A stretch of 64,000 bases of DNA from Salibaculum halophilum (GTDB lineage: Bacteria > Pseudomonadota > Alphaproteobacteria > Rhodobacterales > Rhodobacteraceae), in the NCBI RefSeq assembly GCF_002094885.1, contig NZ_MSIT01000006.1, forward strand, positions 1 to 64,000. Reading direction: 5' to 3'. Position numbers and translations under genes: made by a program. The notes under the pieces are model-generated. The model was given only the letters and a program-made list of their open reading frames with translations. It was not told where the DNA came from and ran no database searches. Below, one piece after another: positions 35,184 to 44,921 of this stretch; positions within the stretch are counted from its first letter, which is position 1; each line of letters starts with the position of its first letter.

Positions 35184-36857
35184 ATGGCAGACGCCGCCAT
35201 CCACGGCCACGAACACGAGGACAACCGGGGGTTTTTCACCCGCTGGTTCATGTCCACCAATCACAAGGATATCGGCATCCTGTACCTCTGGGTGTCGGGG
35301 ATCGTCGGGTTCATATCGGTGGCCTTCACCGTCTACATGCGCCTCGAGCTCATGGAGCCCGGCGTGCAGTACATGTGCCTCGAAGGCGCCCGTTTCACAG
35401 CGGCCGCGGCGGCGGAATGCACGCCCAACGGGCACCTCTGGAACGTCATGATCACCTACCACGGGGTGCTGATGATGTTCTTCGTGGTCATCCCGGCGCT
35501 CTTCGGGGGCTTCGGTAACTACCTGATGCCGCTTCAGATCGGCGCGCCGGACATGGCCTTTCCGCGCATGAACAACCTGTCGTTCTGGATGTTCGTGGCC
35601 GGCGTCGCGCTCGGCGTTGCCTCGATGCTGGCCCCCGGCGGGAACGGCCAAGCGGGCGCCGGCGTCGGCTGGGTTATGTATCCGCCGCTGTCGACCTCCT
35701 CGGCGGGCATCTCGATGGACCTGGCCATTTTCGCGGTGCACGTCTCTGGCGCCTCGTCCATCCTGGGTGCGATCAACATCATCACCACCTTCCTGAACAT
35801 GCGCGCCCCGGGCATGACCCTGCACAAGGTGCCGCTGTTCGCCTGGTCGATCTTCGTGACCGGGTGGCTGATCCTGCTGGCTCTGCCGGTGCTGGCCGGC
35901 GCCATCACCATGCTGCTGATGGACCGCAACTTCGGCACGACCTTCTTCGACCCCGCGGGCGGTGGCGACCCGGTGCTCTACCAGCACATTCTGTGGTTTT
36001 TCGGTCACCCAGAGGTTTACATCATCATCATTCCCGCCTTCGGGATCATCAGCCACGTCATCGCCACCTTCAGCCGCAAGCCGATCTTCGGTTACCTGCC
36101 CATGGTCTACGCCATGGTCGCCATCGGCGTGCTGGGCTTCGTCGTCTGGGCGCACCACATGTACACCGTGGGCATGTCGCTGACCCAGCAAAGCTACTTC
36201 ATGCTGGCGACGATGGTGATCGCGGTGCCGACCGGGGTGAAGATCTTCAGCTGGATCGCGACGATGTGGGGTGGCTCGATCGACTTCAAGACGCCGATGT
36301 ACTGGGCCTTCGGCTTCCTCTTCCTGTTCACTGTGGGCGGTGTCACCGGCATCGTGCTGTCGCAGGCAGGCGTAGACAGGGCCTATCACGACACCTACTA
36401 CGTCGTGGCCCACTTTCACTACGTGATGAGCCTCGGGGCCGTCTACGGCATCTTCGCCGGCATCTACTTCTACATGCCCAAGTTCTCGGGCAAGAAGTTC
36501 CCAGAGTGGGTCGGCAAGACGCACTTCTGGACGATGTTCATCGGCTCGAACCTGACGTTCTTCCCGCAGCACTTCCTCGGGCGTCAGGGCATGCCGCGCC
36601 GCTACATCGACTACCCGGAGGCTTTCGCCACCTGGAATTACGTCAGCTCTATCGGCGCTTTCATCGCCTTCGCGTCGTTCCTGTTCTTCATCGTGATGCT
36701 GTTCAAGCTGCTGCTGAGCCCGAAGAACTCCACCGAGAACAATCCGTGGAACGAATGGGCCGACACGCTGGAATGGACCCTGCCCTCGCCGCCGCCCGAA
36801 CACACTTTCGAGCAGCTGCCCCGGCAAGAGGACTGGGACAAGGAACACGCCCACTAG
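35184..36857 (+). CDS. ctaD: cytochrome c oxidase subunit I (aa3 type)
   Basis: A 557-aa, twelve-helix catalytic subunit reducing oxygen to water while pumping protons. Ligands are visible: heme a His in [10 protein letters not shown], the CuB His-Tyr segment [17 protein letters not shown], the CuB His pair in [10 protein letters not shown] and the heme a/a3 His in [11 protein letters not shown]. Ribosome site GAGGAG upstream. As in Rhodobacter and Paracoccus it stands alone, away from ctaC-B-G-E. It ends in a strong terminator. Confidence 0.99.
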   Translation: MADAAIHGHEHEDNRGFFTRWFMSTNHKDIGILYLWVSGIVGFISVAFTVYMRLELMEPGVQYMCLEGARFTAAAAAECTPNGHLWNVMITYHGVLMMFFVVIPALFGGFGNYLMPLQIGAPDMAFPRMNNLSFWMFVAGVALGVASMLAPGGNGQAGAGVGWVMYPPLSTSSAGISMDLAIFAVHVSGASSILGAINIITTFLNMRAPGMTLHKVPLFAWSIFVTGWLILLALPVLAGAITMLLMDRNFGTTFFDPAGGGDPVLYQHILWFFGHPEVYIIIIPAFGIISHVIATFSRKPIFGYLPMVYAMVAIGVLGFVVWAHHMYTVGMSLTQQSYFMLATMVIAVPTGVKIFSWIATMWGGSIDFKTPMYWAFGFLFLFTVGGVTGIVLSQAGVDRAYHDTYYVVAHFHYVMSLGAVYGIFAGIYFYMPKFSGKKFPEWVGKTHFWTMFIGSNLTFFPQHFLGRQGMPRRYIDYPEAFATWNYVSSIGAFIAFASFLFFIVMLFKLLLSPKNSTENNPWNEWADTLEWTLPSPPPEHTFEQLPRQEDWDKEHAH

Positions 36858-36879
36858 CGGGGCCACATCCGAACCTCTC

Positions 36880-36912
36880 GGGGCCCCGGACTTCCGGGGC
36901 CCCTTTTAATTT
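36880..36912 (+). terminator. rho-independent terminator of ctaD
   Basis: A perfect 10-bp GC stem (GGGGCCCCGG / CCGGGGCCCC) with loop ACTT is followed directly by TTTTAATTT, 22 nt after the ctaD stop. Confidence 0.92.
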
Positions 36913-36945
36913 GCGACCGCCGTGTCATCCGACCGGCGGTGCGCC

Positions 36946-36967
36946 ACCAAAATTCTGGAATTTTGGT
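36946..36967. repeat. AT-rich palindrome abutting the DUF2244 start codon
   Basis: ACCAAAATTC-TG-GAATTTTGGT, a perfect 10-bp inverted repeat, ends one base before the ATG at 36969. Its AT-rich core stands out in this genome. The only purine-rich ribosome-site candidate (GGAA, 36957-36960) is inside the stem, so folding could limit translation. It might equally be an operator or a dispersed palindrome. Confidence 0.6.
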
Positions 36968-36968
36968 C

Positions 36969-37484
36969 ATGCCCTACGAATGGACAACCCCCGATGCGCC
37001 CGACGGGCCGCGCGCCGAATTACACCTGTGGCCCTACCGGTCGCTGCTGCGCCGGGATTTCGTGATCTTCATATCGCTGACCGGGGCGCTGGTGCTGGTG
37101 CCGCTTCTGGCGGTGATCGGCTCGCCCGTGCTCTGGGGGATCCTGCCATTCATCCTGCTGATGCTGACCGGGGTCTGGTGGGGACTGTCCCGCTCCTACC
37201 GCGATGGCGAGATCGTCGAGGAACTGCGCCTGTGGTCCGACCGGATGGAACTGGACCGCCACGACCGCAAGACCGGCCACCGCAACTGGGCGGCCAACCC
37301 ATACTGGGTCCAAGTCAGGATGCACCAGGACGGGCCCGTCCCGAATTACGTCACCCTCAAGGGCGCGGGCCGCGAGGTCGAACTGGGGGCCTTCCTGTCA
37401 GAGGAGGAACGTGCAACGCTCTTCGATGACCTGCAAATCCGCCTCGCGCAGCTGTCAGCCATGACAATGCGGCCCGATCCCTGA
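36969..37484 (+). CDS. DUF2244-type membrane protein
   Basis: A 171-aa protein with two central membrane helices (about 34-54 and 56-76) and a C-terminal cytosolic beta-rich domain (LWSDRMELDRHDRK, WVQVRMHQDG, VTLKGAGREVELGAFLSEEER). This is the DUF2244 family, often found near cytochrome oxidase genes; function unknown. The start at 36969 (MPYEWTTP) fits relatives; an ATG at 36939 would place the palindrome inside the gene. Convergent with yqeY, 25 nt away. Confidence 0.8.
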   Translation: MPYEWTTPDAPDGPRAELHLWPYRSLLRRDFVIFISLTGALVLVPLLAVIGSPVLWGILPFILLMLTGVWWGLSRSYRDGEIVEELRLWSDRMELDRHDRKTGHRNWAANPYWVQVRMHQDGPVPNYVTLKGAGREVELGAFLSEEERATLFDDLQIRLAQLSAMTMRPDP

Positions 37485-37509
37485 AAGTGGTGCCCGGCCG
37501 GTCGCCGTG

Positions 37510-37968
37510 CTAGCCCAGCCGGTCCTTGACCATGGGGCCGACCTTGCCGAAATCCATTCGGCCCGCGTACTGCGTCTTCAGCTTGCTCATGACCTTGCCC
37601 ATGTCGCGCAGGGTCTCGGCGCCGACCTCGGCGATGGCCTTGTCGACGGCCCTAGTGATCGCGCCCTCGTCCATCTGCCGGGGCAGGAACTCCTCGATCA
37701 CGGCAATCTCGGCGCGTTCCTTCTCGGCCAATTCCAGCCGGCCGCCCTCTTCGTAGGCGTGGGCGCTTTCCTGGCGCTGCTTGACCATCTTGCCCAGGAT
37801 CGCCAGCACTTCGGCGTCGCTGACACCCTCTTCGGCGCCGTCCCCACGCAGGGCGATATCGCGGTCCTTAATCGCCGCGTTGATCAGGCGCAACGTCGCC
37901 AGCCGCTCGCTGTCCTTGGCCCGCATCGCCGCCTTGAGGGCGGTGTTCAGGCGTTTGCGCAAATCCAT
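37510..37968 (-). CDS. GatB/YqeY domain protein
   Basis: A 152-aa helical protein with the YqeY pattern: MDLRKRLNTALKAAMRAKD, LRLINAAIKDRDI, MVKQRQESA, EIAVIEEFLP and the C-terminal MGKVMSKLKTQYAGRMDFGKV. It resembles the tail domain of GatB that contacts tRNA, and may assist tRNA-dependent amidation; the exact role is unknown. Divergent from carA, as in many alphaproteobacteria. Confidence 0.92.
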   Translation of the reverse strand: MDLRKRLNTALKAAMRAKDSERLATLRLINAAIKDRDIALRGDGAEEGVSDAEVLAILGKMVKQRQESAHAYEEGGRLELAEKERAEIAVIEEFLPRQMDEGAITRAVDKAIAEVGAETLRDMGKVMSKLKTQYAGRMDFGKVGPMVKDRLG

Positions 37969-38134
37969 TCTGTCAGTCCCCGGTTGCGGCCATCGTCCTC
38001 GGCACGAGACCGCAGCCTAGCGCATTTCCCGACAGCCTCACAAGCGCCGGATTGGCCGGTTGACGCGGCGGCCTTGACCCTATCCGGCCCCGCTCGTAAA
38101 CCCCGTTCAGTCCGCCACAGGGGAGTCGCGCAGC

Positions 38135-39295
<1,161 letters not shown>

Positions 39296-39348
39296 AGCCG
39301 GCGCTGCCTGCACATCGCGACCCGTCGCGCCGCACAACCCAAAGTTTA

Positions 39349-39363
39349 TTAACCAGCCGTTAA
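39349..39363. promoter_or_regulatory. CtrA-type box upstream of the GT2 gene
   Basis: TTAA-CCAGCCG-TTAA is a perfect match to the alphaproteobacterial CtrA site TTAA-N7-TTAA, 51 nt before the GT2 start. A lone half-site GTTAAC follows at 39400-39405. Between them TTATCCACG (39381-39389) matches the DnaA box TTATCCACA at 8 of 9. CtrA control of the downstream gene is therefore likely; DnaA binding is speculative. Confidence 0.6.
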
Positions 39364-39414
39364 CCAAAGTTATCCCACGGTTATCCACGGGACGAACTGG
39401 TTAACGGGGCGGGA

Positions 39415-41274
39415 ATGACCCTCACACTCAGGCACAGGTCGACCGCGCGCGGCCGGCCTGCGCAGGGCGACGCGGACGCAGTGCCGGGCCTGACAGGTCT
39501 GGACCACGCGGCGCGGGCGGCGGCCCTGGCGCGGCGGACCCGCGCGCAGGCAGGCCCGGCACAGACTCTGCAAACGGTCGACACCACGCATCTGAGAGCC
39601 GACCCCCGGCTCGTGCGCACCCTGGGCGAGCATCTTTGCCTGGCGCGGCGGATGCTGCCCCTGCGTTACCTCGCCGGCACGCTGGTGCTTCTGGTCGACC
39701 CGGCGGGGGCCGAAACCCCGCCCGATGTATCCGATCTGCCCGGGTTCAAGGCGTGCACAATCCGCCTGGTGCCCTGCCCGCCCGACCAGATGGACGCGCA
39801 GCTCGCCCTGGCCTGCCCTACCGCCCTTCAGGACATGGCCGAACGCCGGACACCGCTGCACGAGAGTTGCCGCGGCTGGCGCGTGTGCCGGGCGCGCGGG
39901 ATCGGGGCCATTGGCCTGCTGGCCGCGCTGGGCGGCCTGATGACCTGGCCCGCCACGAGCTTCGCGCTGCTGCTCGGATGGGGTGTCCTGACCCTTGTCA
40001 TCATGATTGCGCTCAAGCTTGTCGCCACGGTCCTGTTCCTGCGGCGTCCACCCGAGACACCCCCGCCCCGTCCGCTTGCCATGCGCGACCTGCCGACGGT
40101 CTCGGTTCTTGTGCCGCTTTTCAAGGAACGCGACATCGCCACGGCACTGATCGCGCGGCTGCGGCGCCTCGACTACCCGGACCAGAAACTCGACATCTGC
40201 CTGGTCGTCGAACGCGACGACAGGCTGACCCGCGCGACCGTGGCGCATGCTGACCTGCCGCGCCACATGCGGGTGATCGAGGTGCCGCCGGGCACGCTCC
40301 AGACCAAGCCGCGGGCGCTGAATTACGCCCTGAATTTCGCCCGTGGCACCATCGTCGGCGTCCTCGATGCCGAGGATGCCCCCGACCCGGCCCAGATCCG
40401 CATGGTGGTCAACCGCTTTGCCGCGCGCGATGGACGCGTGGCCTGCCTGCAGGGGCGGCTGGACTATTACAACAGCCGCGCCAACTGGCTGGCGCGCTGC
40501 TTCACGATCGAATACGCGACCTGGTTCCGCATCGTTCTGCCCGGGATCCAGAAACTGGGGCTGGCCGTGCCGCTGGGCGGTACGACGCTGTTCTTTCGAC
40601 GCGAGATCCTCGAATCCCTGGGCGGATGGGACGCCCACAACGTAACCGAGGACGCGGACCTCGGCATCCGCCTCGCCCGTCACGGCTATCGCACCGAGAT
40701 CCTGGAAACGGTGACCGAGGAAGAGGCCAACGCCCGCGCCTGGCCCTGGGTCAAGCAACGCTCGCGCTGGCTCAAGGGCTACGCGCTGACCTGGGCGGTG
40801 CACATGCGCCGGCCCCGGCAGCTCTGGCGCGACCTCGGCCCGCGCGCCTTCCTGGGGGTGCAGTTGCTGTTTCTGGGCACGCTCAGTCAATTCGTGCTGA
40901 TGCCGGCGCTCTGGTCGCTCTGGCTGATCGCGCTGGGTCTGCCGCATCCCCTCTCGGGGGTCGTGGCCGGCCCGGTCGCACTGGCACTGGCACTCCTCTT
41001 CATCGGCGCGGAGGTCATCGGCGCCGGCATTTCCGCGCTGGCGGTACGGGACGCGGGAAAGCCCGATCTGATGAAATGGGCACCGACACTGCATGTCTAT
41101 TTCCCGCTGGCCGCGCTGGCCGCCTACAAGGGGTTGCTGGAACTGGCCAGCCGCCCCTTTTACTGGGACAAGACCGCCCATGGCATCTTCGCCCCGGGCC
41201 CGCGGCGGCCCACGGCACAGCGGACCCTCATGGCATCGCGTCTCCGGCCTCGGCATCCAGCCGCAGCCGAATGA
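39415..41274 (+). CDS. family 2 glycosyltransferase with N-terminal MshEN-like region
   Basis: A 619-aa membrane glycosyltransferase. The first ~140 residues, before the first helix pair (about 160-205), have no transmembrane segment and resemble the GSPII_E/MshEN N-domain seen in similar alphaproteobacterial enzymes, a fold that can bind c-di-GMP; this part is tentative. The catalytic domain has SVLVPLFKERD, DAEDAPDP, NVTEDADLGIRL and the processive-type QRSRW motif. Helices follow at about 480-570. It likely makes or exports a beta-linked polysaccharide. It converges with the GntR gene and overlaps its 3' end by 47 nt. Confidence 0.87.
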   Translation: MTLTLRHRSTARGRPAQGDADAVPGLTGLDHAARAAALARRTRAQAGPAQTLQTVDTTHLRADPRLVRTLGEHLCLARRMLPLRYLAGTLVLLVDPAGAETPPDVSDLPGFKACTIRLVPCPPDQMDAQLALACPTALQDMAERRTPLHESCRGWRVCRARGIGAIGLLAALGGLMTWPATSFALLLGWGVLTLVIMIALKLVATVLFLRRPPETPPPRPLAMRDLPTVSVLVPLFKERDIATALIARLRRLDYPDQKLDICLVVERDDRLTRATVAHADLPRHMRVIEVPPGTLQTKPRALNYALNFARGTIVGVLDAEDAPDPAQIRMVVNRFAARDGRVACLQGRLDYYNSRANWLARCFTIEYATWFRIVLPGIQKLGLAVPLGGTTLFFRREILESLGGWDAHNVTEDADLGIRLARHGYRTEILETVTEEEANARAWPWVKQRSRWLKGYALTWAVHMRRPRQLWRDLGPRAFLGVQLLFLGTLSQFVLMPALWSLWLIALGLPHPLSGVVAGPVALALALLFIGAEVIGAGISALAVRDAGKPDLMKWAPTLHVYFPLAALAAYKGLLELASRPFYWDKTAHGIFAPGPRRPTAQRTLMASRLRPRHPAAAE

Positions 41275-41881
41275 CGAAGGCCTGGCTGATGTGCTCGCGC
41301 AGCGCGGCATCGGCGGCGTCGCCATCGCCCGCCTCGATGGCGCGCACGATGCGCTCGTGTTCTTCCAGCGTGTCCACCGTGCGCCCCTCGGCCGCGATCG
41401 AGGTCGAGGCCAGCAGCGCCATCGACCGGTGCACGAGATCGAGCTGCTGCACCAGGTAGCGGTTGTGGCTGGCCAGGTGGATCTGCTTGTGAAAGCGGCG
41501 GTTGGCCCGTGCCATGGCCTCGGGGTCGTCCTGCAGCTTGCGGTCGGCCTCCAGCATATCGCGCAGCACGTGCTTTTCCTCGGGCGTGGCGTGACGCGCG
41601 GCCAGCCGCGCGGCCAGCCCCTCCAGTTCGCCGCGCACGACGTAAAGCTCGCTGAGTTGCGAATGATCCAATGACGCCACGATCAGCGACCGGCCGTCTC
41701 GTGTCAGCAGGCTCTGGGTTTCCAGCCGCTGCAGGGCTTCGCGGATCGGCGTGCGCGACACGCCGAACCGGTCGGCCAGCTCGCTTTCCACCAGGCGGCT
41801 GCCCGGCTTGTAGACTCCGGTGTCGATCGCCTCGAGGATCAGTTGATAGGCGTCCTTCTGAGGCGTTTTCAGCTCGACCAT
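41228..41881 (-). CDS. GntR-family transcriptional regulator (FadR/FCD subfamily)
   Basis: A 217-aa repressor-type protein. The N-terminal winged helix-turn-helix (about 10-75) contains SRLVESELADRFGVSRTPIREALQRLE; the C-terminal all-helical FCD domain (about 85-205) has the metal/ligand Asp/His pattern (RANRRFHKQIHLASHN, EHERIVRAIEAGD). Such regulators respond to organic acids or sugar acids. No obvious metabolic target is adjacent; it is divergent from the HAD gene and may control itself. Confidence 0.92.
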   Translation of the reverse strand: MVELKTPQKDAYQLILEAIDTGVYKPGSRLVESELADRFGVSRTPIREALQRLETQSLLTRDGRSLIVASLDHSQLSELYVVRGELEGLAARLAARHATPEEKHVLRDMLEADRKLQDDPEAMARANRRFHKQIHLASHNRYLVQQLDLVHRSMALLASTSIAAEGRTVDTLEEHERIVRAIEAGDGDAADAALREHISQAFVIRLRLDAEAGDAMP

Positions 41882-41983
41882 GGTGCATTCCCTTCACGTC
41901 TCGACAAACCGTATCCCGTTGCACCCGATTGTATCAAGTCGGACGGATTGCCGCTCCCGCGACTCCGCATTAAGTAGCGCGGC

Positions 41984-42628
41984 ATGGTCAAAGCTGCATT
42001 TTCCCACGTCCGCGCCTGGGTCTTCGACCTGGACAACACCCTCTACCCGCCCGAGACGGGCCTGTTCGCCCAGATCGAGCCGCGCATGACCGCCTATGTC
42101 GCCCACGCCGCCGGGGTCGACCTTGACGAGGCCGACCGCCTGCGCGACCTCTACTGGCGGCAGTACGGGACCACGCTGGCCGGGCTGATGGCCGAACACG
42201 ATGTGGACCCGGGCCCCTATCTCGACGAGGTCCACGAGATCGATTTTTCCGTGCTGGACCCCGCCCCCGACCTGGCCCGCGCCATCGCCGCCCTGCCAGG
42301 ACGCAGGATCGTCTATACCAACGGCTGCGAACCCTACGCCCGCAACGTGCTGGCCGCGCGCGGGCTTACGGACGTCTTCGACGCGGTCTACGGCGTCGAA
42401 CATGCCGGCTTCCGCCCCAAGCCGGAACAGGCGGCGTTCGAGGCGGTCTTCGCCCTGGACGACCTGCCGGCAGAGCGCGGGGCCATGTTCGAGGATGACA
42501 CCCGCAACCTGGCGGCGCCGCATGCCATGGGAATGCGCACCGTCCATGTCGCGCCGCAGCCGGCGCATCACGACCATATCCACCACCACACCGACAACCT
42601 GGCGGCCTTCTTGTCGCAGCTTGTCTGA
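41984..42628 (+). CDS. HAD-family pyrimidine 5'-nucleotidase
   Basis: A 214-aa HAD phosphatase: motif I VFDLDNTLYP (nucleophile Asp), motif II VYTNGCEPYA, motif III Lys in FRPKPEQAAF and motif IV FEDDTRNL. Similarity is to Sdt1/YjjG-like pyrimidine nucleotidases, which dephosphorylate UMP/CMP or non-canonical nucleotides. A His-rich stretch (HHDHIHHHTD) near the C-terminus is unusual. Divergent from the GntR gene. Confidence 0.9.
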   Translation: MVKAAFSHVRAWVFDLDNTLYPPETGLFAQIEPRMTAYVAHAAGVDLDEADRLRDLYWRQYGTTLAGLMAEHDVDPGPYLDEVHEIDFSVLDPAPDLARAIAALPGRRIVYTNGCEPYARNVLAARGLTDVFDAVYGVEHAGFRPKPEQAAFEAVFALDDLPAERGAMFEDDTRNLAAPHAMGMRTVHVAPQPAHHDHIHHHTDNLAAFLSQLV

Positions 42629-42669
42629 GTTTGCTTCCCACGGCCCGCGCGCGCGCCTATGTCTGGCCC

Positions 42670-43866
42670 ATGGAACAGGCTGACATCTTCATCTCGGGCG
42701 GCGGAGTGGCCGGGCTGACGGCCGCCGCCGCCTTCGGCAGCGCGGGCTTCTCTGTGATCCTGGCCGATCCGGTCCCACCGGTCACGGATGCCGGCTCGGA
42801 GGGCGCCGATCTGCGCACGACGGCCCTGATGCAGCCCGCGCGCGCCCTGCTGGCGCGGGCCGATGTCTGGGACCGGCTTTCTCCCCATGCCGCGCCCCTG
42901 CAGGTCATGCGCATCGTCGACGCGGGCGGCCCGACGCCCGAACCCCGCGTGACCCGCGATTTCGACGCCGCAGACATTTCCGACGCACCGTTCGGCTGGA
43001 ACTTTTCCAATCTTGTGCTGCGCGACCACCTGGTCGGTCGCCTGTCCGAGTTGCACAATGTCGACTTCCGCCCCGGCACCGGCTTCAAGTCCATGGTCAC
43101 GCGCGAGGCCGAGGCGCTGGTCACGCTGTCCGATGACAGCCGCCTGCGCGCCCGGCTGGTGATCGGCGCGGATGGCCGCGACTCGCCCGTTCGGCGGGCG
43201 GCCGGGATCGGCGCAACGACCACGCGCTACGGGCAGAAAGCGATCGTCTTCGCTGTCACCCACCCGCAACCCCACGACAACATCTCGACAGAGGTGCACC
43301 GCGCGGGCGGGCCCTTCACCCTGGTCCCGCTGCCCGACCTGGATGGCACGCCCAGTTCGGCCGTTGTCTGGATGGACAGCGGCCCGGAATGCCAACGCCG
43401 GATGGCCCTGTACGACACCGCCTTCGAGGCCGAGGCGACGGAGCGCTCGGCCGGGGTCAGCGGGCCGTTGACACTGGCCGGCCGGCGCATCGTGTGGCCC
43501 ATCATCAGCCAGCTGGCCGACCGGATGCAGGGTGAGCGCACTGCGCTACTGGCCGAGGCCGCGCATGTCGTCCCGCCCATCGGGGCGCAAGGGCTGAACA
43601 TGTCGCTGGCCGATCTGACCTGCCTGCTGGACCTGGCCGAGCAGCACCCCGACCACCTTGGCGACGCGCGAATGCTGGCCGACTATCACCGCCGGCGCCA
43701 CGCGGAGGTAGCGCTGCGGGTGCGCGGGGTGGACGCGCTCAACCGCGCCTCCATGGCCGGGACGCCCATCCTGCGCGACCTGCGCGCCCGGGGGCTTTCG
43801 GCGCTCTACGGCATCGCGCCGCTTCGCCGCACACTCATGCAGGTGGGGTTGGGCGCACGCGGCTGA
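42670..43866 (+). CDS. UbiH/UbiF-type FAD-dependent hydroxylase
   Basis: A 398-aa flavoprotein monooxygenase of the ubiquinone-hydroxylase family. The dinucleotide-binding ISGGGVAGLTAAAAFGSAGF is at the N-terminus, LVIGADGRDSPVRRAAGI at mid-protein (DG motif) and HVVPPIGAQGLNMSLAD (GD-like FAD motif) near 300. It would hydroxylate the quinone ring during ubiquinone synthesis; which ring position is not clear. The start at 42670 is preferred over one 39 nt earlier. Confidence 0.9.
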   Translation: MEQADIFISGGGVAGLTAAAAFGSAGFSVILADPVPPVTDAGSEGADLRTTALMQPARALLARADVWDRLSPHAAPLQVMRIVDAGGPTPEPRVTRDFDAADISDAPFGWNFSNLVLRDHLVGRLSELHNVDFRPGTGFKSMVTREAEALVTLSDDSRLRARLVIGADGRDSPVRRAAGIGATTTRYGQKAIVFAVTHPQPHDNISTEVHRAGGPFTLVPLPDLDGTPSSAVVWMDSGPECQRRMALYDTAFEAEATERSAGVSGPLTLAGRRIVWPIISQLADRMQGERTALLAEAAHVVPPIGAQGLNMSLADLTCLLDLAEQHPDHLGDARMLADYHRRRHAEVALRVRGVDALNRASMAGTPILRDLRARGLSALYGIAPLRRTLMQVGLGARG

Positions 43867-43902
43867 CCACCGCCCCCGGGTGGCCCTTTCGGACGCGCCC
43901 GC

Positions 43903-44784
43903 TTACCCGATGCGGTCGCGCCAGCCATGTTGCGGCTTGAATCCGACCATCCGTTTCGCCTTGGCGTTGGAATAGAAGGTGTCGAAGCGCCCAATCTCGC
44001 CCTTGACCGGAACGCCCTTGTAGAATTCGTCGATCACCTGCGCGCTGGGTATCCCGACCGAGGTGTCGTCATTGGCCACGTTGAAGACCTCGTATCCCAG
44101 CCCGTCGGTCCGCAGGCAGCAATCCACCATGTGGCCCAGGTCGCGCGCGTCGATATAAGCGAAGATGTTGCGCCGCCGCAGCGCAGGGTCTTCGACGAAA
44201 TCGGGAAACATCGCGGCGTATTCGTGCGGTTCGATCACGTTGTTGATCCGGAGCCCGTAAATGTCCGAGCCCGACCGCGCCTGAAAGGAGCGCGCCGTCG
44301 CTTCGTTGCAGACCTTGGACATGGCATAGCTGTCATGGGGCACCGTGGGGTGGTCCTCGTCCACGGGCACGTAGTCGGGCTTGAGCTCTCCGGCAGCAAA
44401 GCAGACGCCGTAGGTGGTCTCGGAACTGGCGAAGATCACCTTGGGGATGCCCAGCTTCACCGCTGCCTCGATCACGTTGTAGGTGGCCAGCGTGTTCTGC
44501 CGGAAACACTCGCCGTCCGAGCCGATGAGGATGCGCGGAACGGCGGCGAAATGCACCACAGCGTCGTAGGGCTGCGGCGGGCGATCAAGCTCGTCGAGGC
44601 CCGCCCATTGCGTCATCGCGCCCAGGACCTGGCCGCTGTCGCACAGGTCGATCAGCAACTCGTTGGTGTCGGGCAGGCCGCTGGGCACCCGGTCGATATT
44701 GACCACGTCATGCCCCGCCTTTTGCAGGACCGGGATCGCGTGGCGCCCCGCCTTGCCGCTGCCGCCGGTGAAGAAAACACGCAT
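43903..44784 (-). CDS. NAD-dependent epimerase/dehydratase
   Basis: A 293-aa extended SDR enzyme. It has the Rossmann motif FTGGSGKAGRHAIPVL, a VHFAAVPRI segment and the catalytic YxxxK as SYAMSK, with Ser/Thr in ASSETTYG. Likely acts on a nucleotide sugar or related sugar; relatives are often labelled NAD(P)-dependent oxidoreductase. The start at 44784 (MRVFFTGG) is where the Rossmann fold begins; upstream codons lack similarity. Convergent with the hydroxylase gene. Confidence 0.88.
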   Translation of the reverse strand: MRVFFTGGSGKAGRHAIPVLQKAGHDVVNIDRVPSGLPDTNELLIDLCDSGQVLGAMTQWAGLDELDRPPQPYDAVVHFAAVPRILIGSDGECFRQNTLATYNVIEAAVKLGIPKVIFASSETTYGVCFAAGELKPDYVPVDEDHPTVPHDSYAMSKVCNEATARSFQARSGSDIYGLRINNVIEPHEYAAMFPDFVEDPALRRRNIFAYIDARDLGHMVDCCLRTDGLGYEVFNVANDDTSVGIPSAQVIDEFYKGVPVKGEIGRFDTFYSNAKAKRMVGFKPQHGWRDRIG

Positions 44785-44921
44785 GTCGGACCCCCTTCTG
44801 TTGCCGATCTGGACCCTACGCCCCTCGCACCCCGTGACAAGGGGCGGGTCGGCATGAACCGATTGCCCCGCCGGGGGGATTGCGCCACACTGCGCGCCAA
44901 TCAACACGCAGAGCAGCCCCC

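Noticed and set aside
39349-39414. Replication origin suggested by the CtrA box with a DnaA-like box
   Set aside because: Only one 8/9 DnaA box, no cluster, no AT-rich unwinding region beyond about 20 nt, and no dnaA, parAB or hemE nearby. Gene control is the simpler reading.
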